Of a DNA stretch of 51,622 bases, positions 1 to 7,523 are shown piece after piece. Both the position numbers and the translations under genes were made by a program. The stretch's first letter is position 1; each line of letters starts with the position of its first letter. Source of the DNA: Thermoproteota archaeon (GTDB lineage: Archaea; Thermoproteota; Methanomethylicia; Methanomethylicales; Methanomethylicaceae); the NCBI GenBank assembly GCA_029887795.1, contig JARXPE010000008.1:1-51622 (forward strand), read 5' to 3'. The notes under the pieces were generated by a model. That model was given only the letters and a program-made list of their open reading frames with translations. It made no database searches and was not told the DNA's origin.

Positions 1-2
1 TG

Positions 3-131
3 GCGGAGCTCTTGATGATGAATACACAGCACATCCCGACGATCGTGATAGAGGATACAGTTCTGACTGGAAAGGATGCGACTGATGAAGGAAAGATCCG
101 AGCCGTGCTCTCCTCTAAACTAAAGAGCTGA
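3..131 (+). CDS. C-terminal end of a thioredoxin/glutaredoxin-fold protein (partial)
   Basis: Only the last 42 residues lie in the window; the gene enters from the left edge and ends with TGA at 129-131. The segment contains IPTIVIEDTVLTG, the cis-proline strand-turn that precedes the last strands of thioredoxin and glutaredoxin folds, followed by a short Lys-rich C-terminal helix. The CxxC redox motif would lie upstream and cannot be checked. The fold call is inferred from this short motif alone. No downstream partner gene follows on this strand. Confidence 0.45.
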   Translation, partial: AELLMMNTQHIPTIVIEDTVLTGKDATDEGKIRAVLSSKLKS

Positions 132-227
132 ATTTGTCATAGGCTTTTGATTATGCGAAGAAATGGATAGGCTTTAAGTCAACTAACGGCATAAACTCTA
201 ATGTGGGAATGCCAGCAACCTTCGTTT

Positions 228-413
228 TTAAGGTTGTAAAACCGTTGCGAATGCGAAATCAAGTGCGAAAATGAAACATATGATAAGGTCAGCAGAATAG
301 ATAAGCTGCCTCCACCCGGGCTCCAATGGTACTGTGAAGTCAATTAGAAGGAGCAGTATGGAGAGTATTGCCAAGATTGCCATTCCGAACTCGGAGAGAT
401 ATCCAGACCGCAA
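228..413 (-). pseudogene. Fragment resembling S1-S2 of a voltage-gated ion channel
   Basis: About 60 codons encode two hydrophobic helices. The second (LIYSADLIICFIFALDFAFA) ends in the acidic/aromatic pattern seen at the end of S2 in Kv-type channels, and the first (AILSILLLLIDF) fits S1. Nothing after S2 (voltage sensor, pore, selectivity filter) is present before the stop, and there is no convincing ATG start. I read it as a truncated remnant. The rest of 132-672 shows no other gene I can support. Confidence 0.3.
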
Positions 414-672
414 CCAGCACCACCCTACGAAACGGCATGTGTCAAAAATTAGCTATTTTACCTTCGGCGGGAGAACAATATTAATAGAGTTTTCGCGTGG
501 GGTTGGCGCTCGAAGAGACAAAGTTATGAAAACATGAGCCATTAAGCTCAATTGCCTGGCGCAAAAAATTGTTTGATTGGCACAAGACGAACTGCCATTT
601 CTCTCGGATGGACTCTTCTTGCGAAGAAAAGATAAATATACAAACTTGATAGTAGAGTAAACGGTACTCGGC

Positions 673-747
673 GGGCCGGTCGTCTAGCTTGGTTAGGATA
701 CCGCCCTGACACGGCGGTGGTCTCCGGTTCGAGTCCGGACCGGCCCA
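673..747 (+). tRNA. tRNA-Val (GAC)
   Basis: The cloverleaf closes fully. The acceptor GGGCCGG (673-679) pairs with CCGGCCC (740-746), with A73 at 747. The anticodon stem CCGCC/GGCGG encloses loop CTGACAC, giving anticodon GAC. The T arm is TCCGG-TTCGAGT-CCGGA. No intron and no encoded CCA: the discriminator base is followed by CTCC. The bases after A73 are shared with the sequence behind tRNA-Ala at 26.3 kb and belong to an integrase element, so this tRNA is an attachment site. Confidence 0.95.
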
Positions 748-871
748 CTCCTTTTTGGGTTCGAGTCCTACACTTTAAAAAAAATCTCCTTCCCCTCTAA
801 ATATTTGAGTCGACATGAAGCCGAGGCAGAAGTACCTTCACCTTCTGGAAGATCCCGACGTGGGGCGCTGG
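740..871 (+). repeat. tRNA-end/integrase-start repeat, copy A (inverted relative to copy B)
   Basis: This stretch runs from the tRNA-Val acceptor 3' strand through a leader into the first 19 codons of an integrase. Its inverted partner lies at 26192-26317. Shared pieces include CCGGYCCACTCCTTTTTGGG, GGTTCGAGTCCTACACTT, a CCCTCTAAATATT block, GAGTCGAC and the start codon with MKPRQKYLHLLEDPDV. The copies differ by a short A-rich indel near 776-783 and a few substitutions. The tRNA bodies outside the repeat are different genes (Val versus Ala). Confidence 0.9.
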
Positions 872-994
872 CAAGATGGGGACAAGCGAAGAGAGGAGGT
901 CAGAATAGGACCTCCAGGCGCCTCGGTTGACAACTTGAAAATTAAATGGGAAATGCCAAAGGGCGATTTCAAAGAATTTACCATCTTGAGGTAG
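815..994 (+). pseudogene. N-terminal remnant of tRNA-targeting integrase
   Basis: Starting at ATG 815, the first 16 residues (MKPRQKYLHLLEDPDV) and the following R-W match the start of the integrase at 25.3-26.2 kb. After about codon 19 the similarity stops and the frame runs through unrelated sequence to TAG at 992-994. The catalytic domain is absent, so this cannot be an active recombinase. It looks like the scar of an excised or deleted element, joined to the ABC-2 permease fragment that follows. Confidence 0.8.
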
Positions 995-1072
995 CTCCCG
1001 CATTACTACTCTAGCATTCAACTGTTCCGTCTTGTACAATATTCGGCTGGAATATTCTTAAAGACCGAAATA

Positions 1073-1348
1073 GTGCCCTACTGGGGGCAGTTAGTTTCTG
1101 CCCTATCTCCTCTGACCTTTGCGAATGACCTGATGCGACTAGCCTTAAAAGGGAACTCTTTGTTTGATCCGTTGTTCAGCACTGCCATCCTCCTTGGGTT
1201 TTCAACTGCATTTCTTTACATCGGCAGAAGGATAAATTTGAAGTTCAGAGTGACCTCGTATCTCGAAGAGGTGAGGCAGGGAAAAGGGCACATCATCTTA
1301 TACTCCCTTTCTTTGTCTCCTCAATTGTTCGGTCTGTTGATGCGCTGA
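1073..1348 (+). pseudogene. C-terminal fragment of an ABC-2 type exporter permease
   Basis: The reading frame gives a motif close to the ABC-2 permease consensus LSPLTFANDLMR, a short linker, one transmembrane helix (around AILLGFSTAFLYIGRR) and a cytoplasmic tail. Intact family members are about 250-270 residues with six helices; here only the last quarter remains and the first codons are mid-domain. A fragment of a matching DrrA-type ATPase lies at 6.8-7.1 kb on the other strand, so an ABC exporter operon probably existed and was split by rearrangement. Confidence 0.6.
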
Positions 1349-2166
1349 AATATCCTATAAAATATACCAGCATTAACAGTCTGGAATGCTGCAGATATGG
1401 CAATTGGGAGGGCTGCTGGAGGTCCAAAAGAGGCGAAGGCGACTCCCATCGCGAGGGGTAGATGCTTCATTCCTGAGCTGTAGACTATTGCAATAGTCTC
1501 CCTCAGTGGTAGGTGGAGGATCTTCGAGCAAATCAGATGGGAGCTCCCGAAAGCAACAGGAAAGAGGATGAGGGGCGGAAGCACCAGTAGCACAATTATT
1601 GAAAGATCTCTTGGAATCACCATCATGTTTATTGCGAGCATTGAAAACATCAAAATCATGGCCGTGATTGCTGATACTAGCGGAAAAGCAGGCAGGAATT
1701 TCTGCAGTGCCTTCCCCAACTTAATCTCAAGCAAATGACGCGTCAGAATGCCGATAATGAGAGGTATTGCAAGGATTGTTGCGATGGACCAGAGCAGGTC
1801 GATAACGTTCACACTAACATAGATCCCTGCGAGTAGGGCGGTTATCCCTGGTATTGTGATTACCCCGAGTATCATGGTTAGAGCAGCAATAATCAGCGCA
1901 AGTGGGGTATCCCCCTTTAGCAGTCCTGTCCATACCACATTCATTCCCGCGCATGGGACTGTCCCCATCAGTATAAAGCCCGCTGCCCACGCTGGATTTG
2001 GGGATAGGAATGTTACTGCTAGCGAGAAGCAGAGGGCAGGGAGCAGGATGAAGTTCAGCACCAGAGCTAGCATTATCTGTCTGAGCTTCTTAGTTACTTG
2101 GACAAGTTCCTTGAACTTTATGGTAACCGTCATTGCACAAACCATTGTACTGACGAGGGGAAGCAT
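1321..2166 (-). CDS. ACR3/bile-acid:sodium-symporter (BASS) family permease
   Basis: Integral membrane protein with about nine hydrophobic helices. The segment GTVPCAGMNVVWTGLLKGDT, near residues 68-87 of this reading, resembles the Cys-containing helix of ACR3 arsenite exporters, and the tail FFGPPAALPIAIS-type region fits BASS carriers. Homologous sequence continues upstream in the same frame to about 2320 (a further helix around YLVLIIVFLGIIAGL), but no ATG/GTG/TTG is found there. An ATG near 2320 is one frame off across a run of four A (CCAAAAG), so a one-base indel probably hides the true start. Last gene of an operon with DGC and DUF169 genes. Arsenite or another oxyanion or organic anion is a plausible substrate; unproven. 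Confidence 0.7.
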   Translation of the reverse strand: MLPLVSTMVCAMTVTIKFKELVQVTKKLRQIMLALVLNFILLPALCFSLAVTFLSPNPAWAAGFILMGTVPCAGMNVVWTGLLKGDTPLALIIAALTMILGVITIPGITALLAGIYVSVNVIDLLWSIATILAIPLIIGILTRHLLEIKLGKALQKFLPAFPLVSAITAMILMFSMLAINMMVIPRDLSIIVLLVLPPLILFPVAFGSSHLICSKILHLPLRETIAIVYSSGMKHLPLAMGVAFASFGPPAALPIAISAAFQTVNAGIFYRIFQRINRPNN

Positions 2167-2393
2167 AAGTGGCTTGAGCGATTGAACTTGGGAAGGAGCA
2201 GATAGACCGGCTATTATGCCAAGGAAGACTATGATTAAGACCAGGTAAGAGTAATTCTTTGAGATGAAATTTGCAACCTTTTCAATTCTAGAGGGTGGTC
2301 TTTTGGTGATCCCATCATTTTTGTTATTTATAGTGTATCTCCCCCTCCATCTACTCTTATTGGTGCTTGAATGACCTTCATCAATTCATCCGC

Positions 2394-2807
2394 CTACAAC
2401 TTTGCCTCTCTACTTACAACTTCAGCTATATGGTTCACATCTGCTTCGTAAAAGTCAAGCGTCGGAATTTTCTGAAGGTATTTCGAGAGTTCGATCTCGT
2501 AGCCTATCTTTACCACTGCCTTCTCCAAAACCTTGGATGCGCATCTGTTGGCGCAGTCATTTATTGCAATATTTTTCTTTGCCCTTAAGGCGATATCTGT
2601 GTGTGGCTTCGAGCCAGCCGCAATCGCAGTGATGCAGCAAATCCTTCCTCTTTCATCATTCGTGAGCATTACACCAACATTGTGCCCAATCTGTCCCACA
2701 TTTGCAGCACCGTCGCATACCCAGATCATGTTTGTGGTATCCGCGACCTTGTGACATGGTTGCAAGATCTTTATCTTCGACCTTTCTCTTGACTTATCTT
2801 CCGTCAT
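2394..2807 (-). CDS. DGC-domain putative zinc-binding protein
   Basis: 137 residues matching the DGC family, small Cys-rich proteins of unknown biochemical role. Visible family features are the CDGAANVGQIG segment near residues 31-41, two adjacent cysteines (RICCITA, around 56-58), the AKKNIAINDCANRCA block near 77-91 with two further cysteines, and a helical C terminus. These cysteines probably bind zinc or another metal. It sits 21 bp downstream of the DUF169 gene and upstream of the ACR3/BASS permease on the same strand, which suggests a shared metal, metalloid or sulfur role. Function inferred from context only. Confidence 0.75.
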   Translation of the reverse strand: MTEDKSRERSKIKILQPCHKVADTTNMIWVCDGAANVGQIGHNVGVMLTNDERGRICCITAIAAGSKPHTDIALRAKKNIAINDCANRCASKVLEKAVVKIGYEIELSKYLQKIPTLDFYEADVNHIAEVVSREAKL

Positions 2808-2828
2808 TACCTGTCCACCAGCCGTCTT

Positions 2829-3542
2829 CTATTTCTTTGGCAGTCTCGCCTTCACATAGCCTATCTTGTCGATGTTACTTGCGCATTCTCCAATATTCTC
2901 TCCAGGTATACCTATGAGCGCCCCATCCTCGGAATACTCTAGCCCAATTGGCTTTGCGGCCATCCTTGCCGACTCACAAGCGATGGAAACATTCAGATAC
3001 CCAAGGTACGGTCTGACGGTCAACGCCGCACAGACCTGACGCGGTGCCGAAATCATTCCTTCGATCCAACCGCCTTTGTCGAATAAAGCCGCTTGAACAA
3101 TCTCGAGAACCCTTCTTGGAATCGTTTCAATAAGAACGACATCAGGGTCTATCGGGGTCTTGTCGAGAGGGGACAAGAGAGTTGCATATATGCTGCCAGC
3201 ATCAAGCTGCGGCGACTCCTTTACCGTTCTCACAGCTGCTCTTAGCGAGCTGAAAGAAGATTTGTTCGTGTAGAACTCTCCGGTTCTTTCGTCCTCAGGC
3301 ACGTTGCACAGACCAAGGGCGGCCGCTCCCCTCTTGCAACTGTGCATATTTTCCTTGGCGTAGAAGACATTCCCAAGCATCGCATACTTGACCATCGCAC
3401 AATAGAACATCGCCTTCTCGAGTTCTTTCACCCCTTGGGGCACGTCACATGCTTTGCGGATAAGGCTTATTGCTACTGGAGGAAATTTTAGACCAAGTAT
3501 GTCTGTTAATTTCCGTTGAATTTCAGAATAATCTTGCCTCAT
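2829..3542 (-). CDS. DUF169-domain protein
   Basis: 237 residues with DUF169 hallmarks: an N-terminal LGLKFPPVAISL segment (residues 17-28), a Cys-containing MFYCAMVKYA helix near 46-55, and a C-terminal block with CAALTVRPYLGYLNVSIAC followed by the glycine-rich IGIPGENIGE near 212-221. DUF169 proteins are widespread in anaerobes and lack an assigned reaction; conserved cysteines hint at a cofactor or metal. First gene of the minus-strand operon with the DGC protein and permease. The A/T-rich sequence at 3545-3615 should hold its promoter. Confidence 0.8.
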   Translation of the reverse strand: MRQDYSEIQRKLTDILGLKFPPVAISLIRKACDVPQGVKELEKAMFYCAMVKYAMLGNVFYAKENMHSCKRGAAALGLCNVPEDERTGEFYTNKSSFSSLRAAVRTVKESPQLDAGSIYATLLSPLDKTPIDPDVVLIETIPRRVLEIVQAALFDKGGWIEGMISAPRQVCAALTVRPYLGYLNVSIACESARMAAKPIGLEYSEDGALIGIPGENIGECASNIDKIGYVKARLPKK

Positions 3543-3630
3543 ACCTATTACCTAATTCCATTTATCTGATAGAATGGCTCTATTAAATTTATCGTAATAT
3601 TGCGATATTTGAATTTTAGAAAAATTTCAC

Positions 3631-5357
3631 ATGAGGGGCACTTTCGGCGTGGGGGAGACGATAGTTCAAGGCAGAGTCCGACCGGACCAGTTCACGGTAG
3701 ATAAAAAACCTCACAATACTGAAGGAATCGATCTCGCACAAATCCCGAATGTCCGTGAGATCCCCGGCCGAAGGTGGCGGCGGCTTCATCAAAGAGGTGC
3801 CCGTCCCTGGGACCATGCAGGAATCCTCTTGCATAACCCGGGATCAGGTTATCATGCTTGCGAGGTACGCCCTTGAGATCGAGAAGCATTACGGCATGCC
3901 CATGGACATTGAGTGGGCGCTGGATGCCGAGGACAACAGGCTCTACATAGTGCAGGCGAGACCAGAGACCGTCTGGTCGCAGAAGGAGGAGGCCAAGGCG
4001 GAGGCCCCTCGATAAAGGGCAAGAAGAAGAGGCTTCTCAGAGGTCTGCCGGCTGCCCCTGGCATAGTCTCTGGCAAGGTCAGGATTATAATCTATGTGAA
4101 GGACATCAGCCAGTTCCAAGCGGGCGAGATATTGGTCACCCAAATGACATCTCCAGACTGGGCCCCTGCTATGAGAAAGGCAAGAGCAATCGTAACTAAC
4201 AGCGGCGGTATAACGTGCCATGCCGCCATAGTCAGTCGTGAGCTAGGCATTCCGTGTATCGTTGGTGCTGTAAATGCTACATCGGTAATACAGACCGGGC
4301 AAGTCATAACCGTCGACGCCACCCACGGCATGGTTTACGAGGGAGATCTCTTGGCCGCCGAGGAGAAGAAAGAGGTCGCGCCCATCGCAGTAAACATGAC
4401 AGGCCTCTATCCGCCGACGGGCAAAGATATACATGAACCTCGGAGAGCCTGCAATGATAGACAAGTACAAGGATCTCCCATTCGACGGCATAGGCCTGAT
4501 GCGCATCGAGTTCATAATCGCCGACGTCATAGGCGAGCACCCCCTCTACCTCATCGAAAGCCACGAAGAGGAGCGCTTCATCGACAAACTCGCGAGCGGC
4601 ATCTCTTGGGTCGCCAGGAACATATATCCAAGACCCGTGGTCGTGCGGTTCAGCGACTTCAAGACAAACGAGTACAGGCAACTGAAGGGCGGGGACAAGT
4701 ACGAGCCGCAGGAGCACAACCCCATGATAGGCTGGAGAGGGGTAAGCAGGTACATCTCGCCGGTCTACGAGCCTGGCTTCAGACTTGAGTGCAAAGCGAT
4801 AAAGCGGGTCAGGGACGACTGGGGACTGAAGAACGTTTACGTCATGCTACCATTCGTCAGGACGCCATGGGAGGTCGAGAAGTGCCTAACCATAATGAAG
4901 GAGGAGGGTCTAGAGAGGTGCAGGGACTTCAAGGTCTGGCTAATGGCTGAGATCCCATCCATAATATTCATGGCAGACGAGTTCTCCAAGCTCTGCGACG
5001 GTTTCAGCGTCGGGAGCAACGACCTCACTCCTTATACTTGGTGTGGACAGGGACTCTCCCATCCTGCCGGCGCAGGACCCGCGGTACTTCGACGAAAGGG
5101 ATCCTGCGGTCCTCAGGGCGATATCTCACCTGATAAAAGTCGCCCACAGGCACGGCGTCACGGTCAGCATATGCGGGCAAGGACCAAGCGTATACCCCGA
5201 ACTCTCCTAGTTCTTGGTGAGGCAGGGGATAGACAGCCTGAGCGTTAACCCCGATGTGGTGGTCTGGACCCGAAAGATCGTTTCTGGAATAGAGCGGAGA
5301 GTCATACTCGAGGAGTTTCTGAAGAACCGCAAAGAGGAAGAGTGGCGACTGGAGTAA
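3631..5357 (+). pseudogene. ppsA: Phosphoenolpyruvate synthase, N-terminally truncated and multiply frameshifted
   Basis: PEP synthase converts pyruvate plus ATP to PEP in gluconeogenesis. Homology begins mid ATP-binding domain (FGVGETIVQGRVRPDQF near 3645), so roughly the first 200 residues are gone. It continues in changing frames: the IEWALDAEDNRLYIVQARPET part (about 3915-3975), the phosphohistidine domain with GGITCHAAIVSRELGIPC (about 4204-4257), and the PEP-binding domain from about 4430 with SVGSNDLT near 5010. At least four frame changes (near 3760, 4010, 4430 and 5030) and an in-frame TAG in PELS-stop-FLVRQ near 5207 break it. GC content is like its neighbours. A dead gene; an intact copy would have to lie elsewhere. 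Confidence 0.9.
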
Positions 5358-5368
5358 CAATCTCCAAA

Positions 5369-6343
5369 TCAATCCTCCTCTTCTGCATCCTCAACCCCTC
5401 CCTCCGTCAGCATCACATAGGTCATTCCCCTTGCATGTTTTGGGGAATCGATGCAGGTCACTCTCGTCTTTCCCTTAGTCCTTTCAAGCCACAGCCTGAA
5501 CGTACTACCATGCGCGACCATGTTTCCACCCACAGGTCTCGCAGGTCTAACACCGGGTATCATCTCTGGAACGTCCAGCACTTGGTTTGTGACCACCACG
5601 ATCAGATCGTACAGCGTGACTAGCCTCTGCAGTCCATGTACAAAGCTGTTAAGCCTCTGCTGCCTCAACACCAGATTCTCTCTACTAGGGTATTCGTTCC
5701 TGAAGTGCGAGGTGATCGAGTCCACGACCAGCAATCTGACGGACTTCTTGGTGTATTCGACTGCCTGCCTCAGCCCTTCAAATTGGTGATCCGAGTTTAT
5801 GGCTCTGAAGGAGTAAACCCTATCCAAGAGTTGGTCGTCCTCAAATCCAAACCTCTTGGCTATCTGCAGAAGCCTCTCTGATTTGAACGTGTCCTCCGTG
5901 TCTATGTAAAACGCCGCTCCGTTTAGCCCTCCCCTGTTCTTTGTGAACTGAACGGTGACGCAGAGCTGCAGGCATAATTGGGTCTTACCCGACCCGTATG
6001 CACCAATGAGCTCAGTTATACCTGGTTCGAGCCCTCCATCCATCAGGCCATCAATATTTTTCGTGCCGGTGGTCAACTTGGGCATATTCCTCCTCTCCAA
6101 AAAGTCCCTCGCGGTGACGACCTTTGGGAGGACCAAATCCCTTGCACTCTTTGTCGCCTCCTCAGCCTTTCCCTCCCCCAGCTCGCTCCTCTCAAGGAGT
6201 TCTTTAACTGGCATCGCCACCAGTTCTTTCACAGAGCTTATCCCCGCCCTCCTAAGCTTATCAGCCGTTGACGACCCTATCCCTGCCAAATCCTCCAGCT
6301 CTATCTCTACCTCATCATCCATTCCACTCATAGTCTCTCGCAA
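5369..6343 (-). CDS. radA: DNA repair and recombination protein RadA
   Basis: Archaeal Rad51/RecA recombinase that forms filaments on single-stranded DNA and carries out strand exchange in recombinational repair. Domains: N-terminal helix-hairpin-helix region (around residues 17-65, LAGIGSSTADKLRRAGI), linker, then the RecA core with Walker A GAYGSGKT at 114-121 and Walker B RLLVVDSIT. At 324 residues it is full length for RadA and too long for RadB. The frame opens with TTG; the ATG four codons later (6331) is a likelier start. Last gene of a three-gene minus-strand operon, overlapping the upstream 101-residue gene. Confidence 0.95.
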   Translation of the reverse strand: MRETMSGMDDEVEIELEDLAGIGSSTADKLRRAGISSVKELVAMPVKELLERSELGEGKAEEATKSARDLVLPKVVTARDFLERRNMPKLTTGTKNIDGLMDGGLEPGITELIGAYGSGKTQLCLQLCVTVQFTKNRGGLNGAAFYIDTEDTFKSERLLQIAKRFGFEDDQLLDRVYSFRAINSDHQFEGLRQAVEYTKKSVRLLVVDSITSHFRNEYPSRENLVLRQQRLNSFVHGLQRLVTLYDLIVVVTNQVLDVPEMIPGVRPARPVGGNMVAHGSTFRLWLERTKGKTRVTCIDSPKHARGMTYVMLTEGGVEDAEEED

Positions 6344-6633
6344 ACCCTCCTGAGAGATTCTATAGCCTCCATTATCAGCAACATGAGATCCTTATCCACC
6401 CTCTCCGCGGACGAGAGAAATGCTGCCTCAGACCTGACTATCGCCTTATAATCCTCAATCAAGTAACTTTCTTGGAACACCACCCTCTCCCTGCCGTACT
6501 TGCCCCTTGAGATTATCCGTCTACTCACGTTTTCTTTGCCCTCAAGACTGATCTCCACCCCTATTATCTCGTCCCCCTCACCCCTCCCCAGACTCCAAAA
6601 TATCTCCCTGTCAGTCAAATGCCTCACCCTCAT
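6328..6633 (-). CDS. Conserved-looking hypothetical protein, 101 aa, in radA operon
   Basis: No family recognised. A charged alpha/beta protein with a basic middle (RRIISRGKYGRERVV), an acidic SAERVDKDLM stretch and a C-terminal helix LLIMEAIESLRRV. Its start shares an ATGA overlap (6630-6633) with the stop of the preceding winged-helix gene, and its end overlaps the radA start. This indicates translational coupling, so it is expressed with radA and may serve DNA repair or its regulation. That role is inference from position only. Confidence 0.7.
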   Translation of the reverse strand: MRVRHLTDREIFWSLGRGEGDEIIGVEISLEGKENVSRRIISRGKYGRERVVFQESYLIEDYKAIVRSEAAFLSSAERVDKDLMLLIMEAIESLRRVCERL

Positions 6634-7220
6634 CCCTCCCCGCCCTCCATCTCACGCAATGCCTTCTCACCGACCTTGGTGAGCCTGTACCACTTTGTCC
6701 CAGTTCCGTCCATGTGCCCCACCACCATGAAGTAGCGCCTTAAAACCCTGACCGTGTTTCTCAGTAAAGCGTTCTTCTGCTCGCTGACGGCCTCCATAGG
6801 CACCCTGCCTTCGCCCACTAGCCTCAGGAACTCCTTCGCATCCTTCAGGTCAAGGAACTCGAGGAGCTCCAATATTCTGATCTTTAGCTCCTTACCATTG
6901 ATCCCATAGAACTTGCCAAAGAACTCAAGATTCTCAAATACGCTCAGGTCTTCGTAAAGGCTGAACCGCTGGGCCATGTACCCTGTAATTTTAATGAGCT
7001 CGCTCCTCTGCTCAGGTATGTTGTATCCACAGATCTTTATGCTCCCCCAGGGTGCTAGTGATGCTATCTGTTGGGGAGGATCTCCTTTGGAAGAAAGCAT
7101 TTCAGGGCTTGCCCTTTCGGCACGACGCTGAAGCACCTGAGGAATTCGTTCGCGGAGAGGAAAGAGCCGAGGCTCTACAACTACAACTCCGGGGAGCTCT
7201 AGGATTCGATGCTGGATCAC
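6630..7220 (-). CDS. Winged-helix protein with an ABC-ATPase fragment fused at its N terminus
   Basis: The last 80 or so residues look like a compact winged helix (KNALLRNTVRVLRRYFMVVG, then a wing ending in TKWYRLTKVGEKAL). They are translationally coupled to the next gene, so this part is probably a genuine radA-operon member. The preceding part (about residues 52-125) is instead the middle of a DrrA-type ABC ATPase (GYMAQRFSLYEDLSVFENLEFF), missing Walker A, signature and Walker B. The first 50 codons match neither. I infer a recombination joint near RILELLEFLDLKD; the native start of the winged-helix gene is lost or lies inside this frame. Confidence 0.5.
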   Translation of the reverse strand: MIQHRILELPGVVVVEPRLFPLRERIPQVLQRRAERASPEMLSSKGDPPQQIASLAPWGSIKICGYNIPEQRSELIKITGYMAQRFSLYEDLSVFENLEFFGKFYGINGKELKIRILELLEFLDLKDAKEFLRLVGEGRVPMEAVSEQKNALLRNTVRVLRRYFMVVGHMDGTGTKWYRLTKVGEKALREMEGGEG

Positions 7221-7523
7221 TCCGGCTTTAAATATCCTATGACTAAACCCGTTTTTCTCATCATACTCCTAGACTTACTTCCAACTTTTATTGGCTACGC
7301 TATGTCAAACAAACCTCTGCACTTAGTATAAGCTCGGCACGGAGTTTGCCAAACACTCGTTTCAATTTTTACCAATTCTCAACTTTTGAGTTGCATTCTT
7401 TCAAAATCCATTCCAATCTGAATGGAAGCTCTAGACCTTCAAATCATCCTTACTTACGCTCGGATGAATGGCAATTATCATGAAGTAATCCTTAAATATT
7501 GTATCTTTGAATTTTTTTAATGC
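7221..7523. other. Intergenic region, about 300 bp
   Basis: No gene of its own. Just to its left, on the plus strand at about 7083-7203, a frame reads CPFGTTLKHLRNSFAERKEP and ends at TAG 7201-7203; it looks like an orphan protein tail, family not recognised. Inside the region, CTTTAAATAT at 7233-7242 could serve as a TATA box for the minus-strand operon and CTTAAATATT at 7491-7500 for the plus-strand gene. Confidence 0.4.
7491..7500 (+). promoter_or_regulatory. TATA box for the beta-propeller gene
   Basis: CTTAAATATT is centred about 28 bp before the ATG at 7524, the spacing expected for an archaeal TATA box to a transcription start. The mRNA would therefore be leaderless or nearly so. No Shine-Dalgarno sequence is seen before this ATG. 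Confidence 0.5.
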
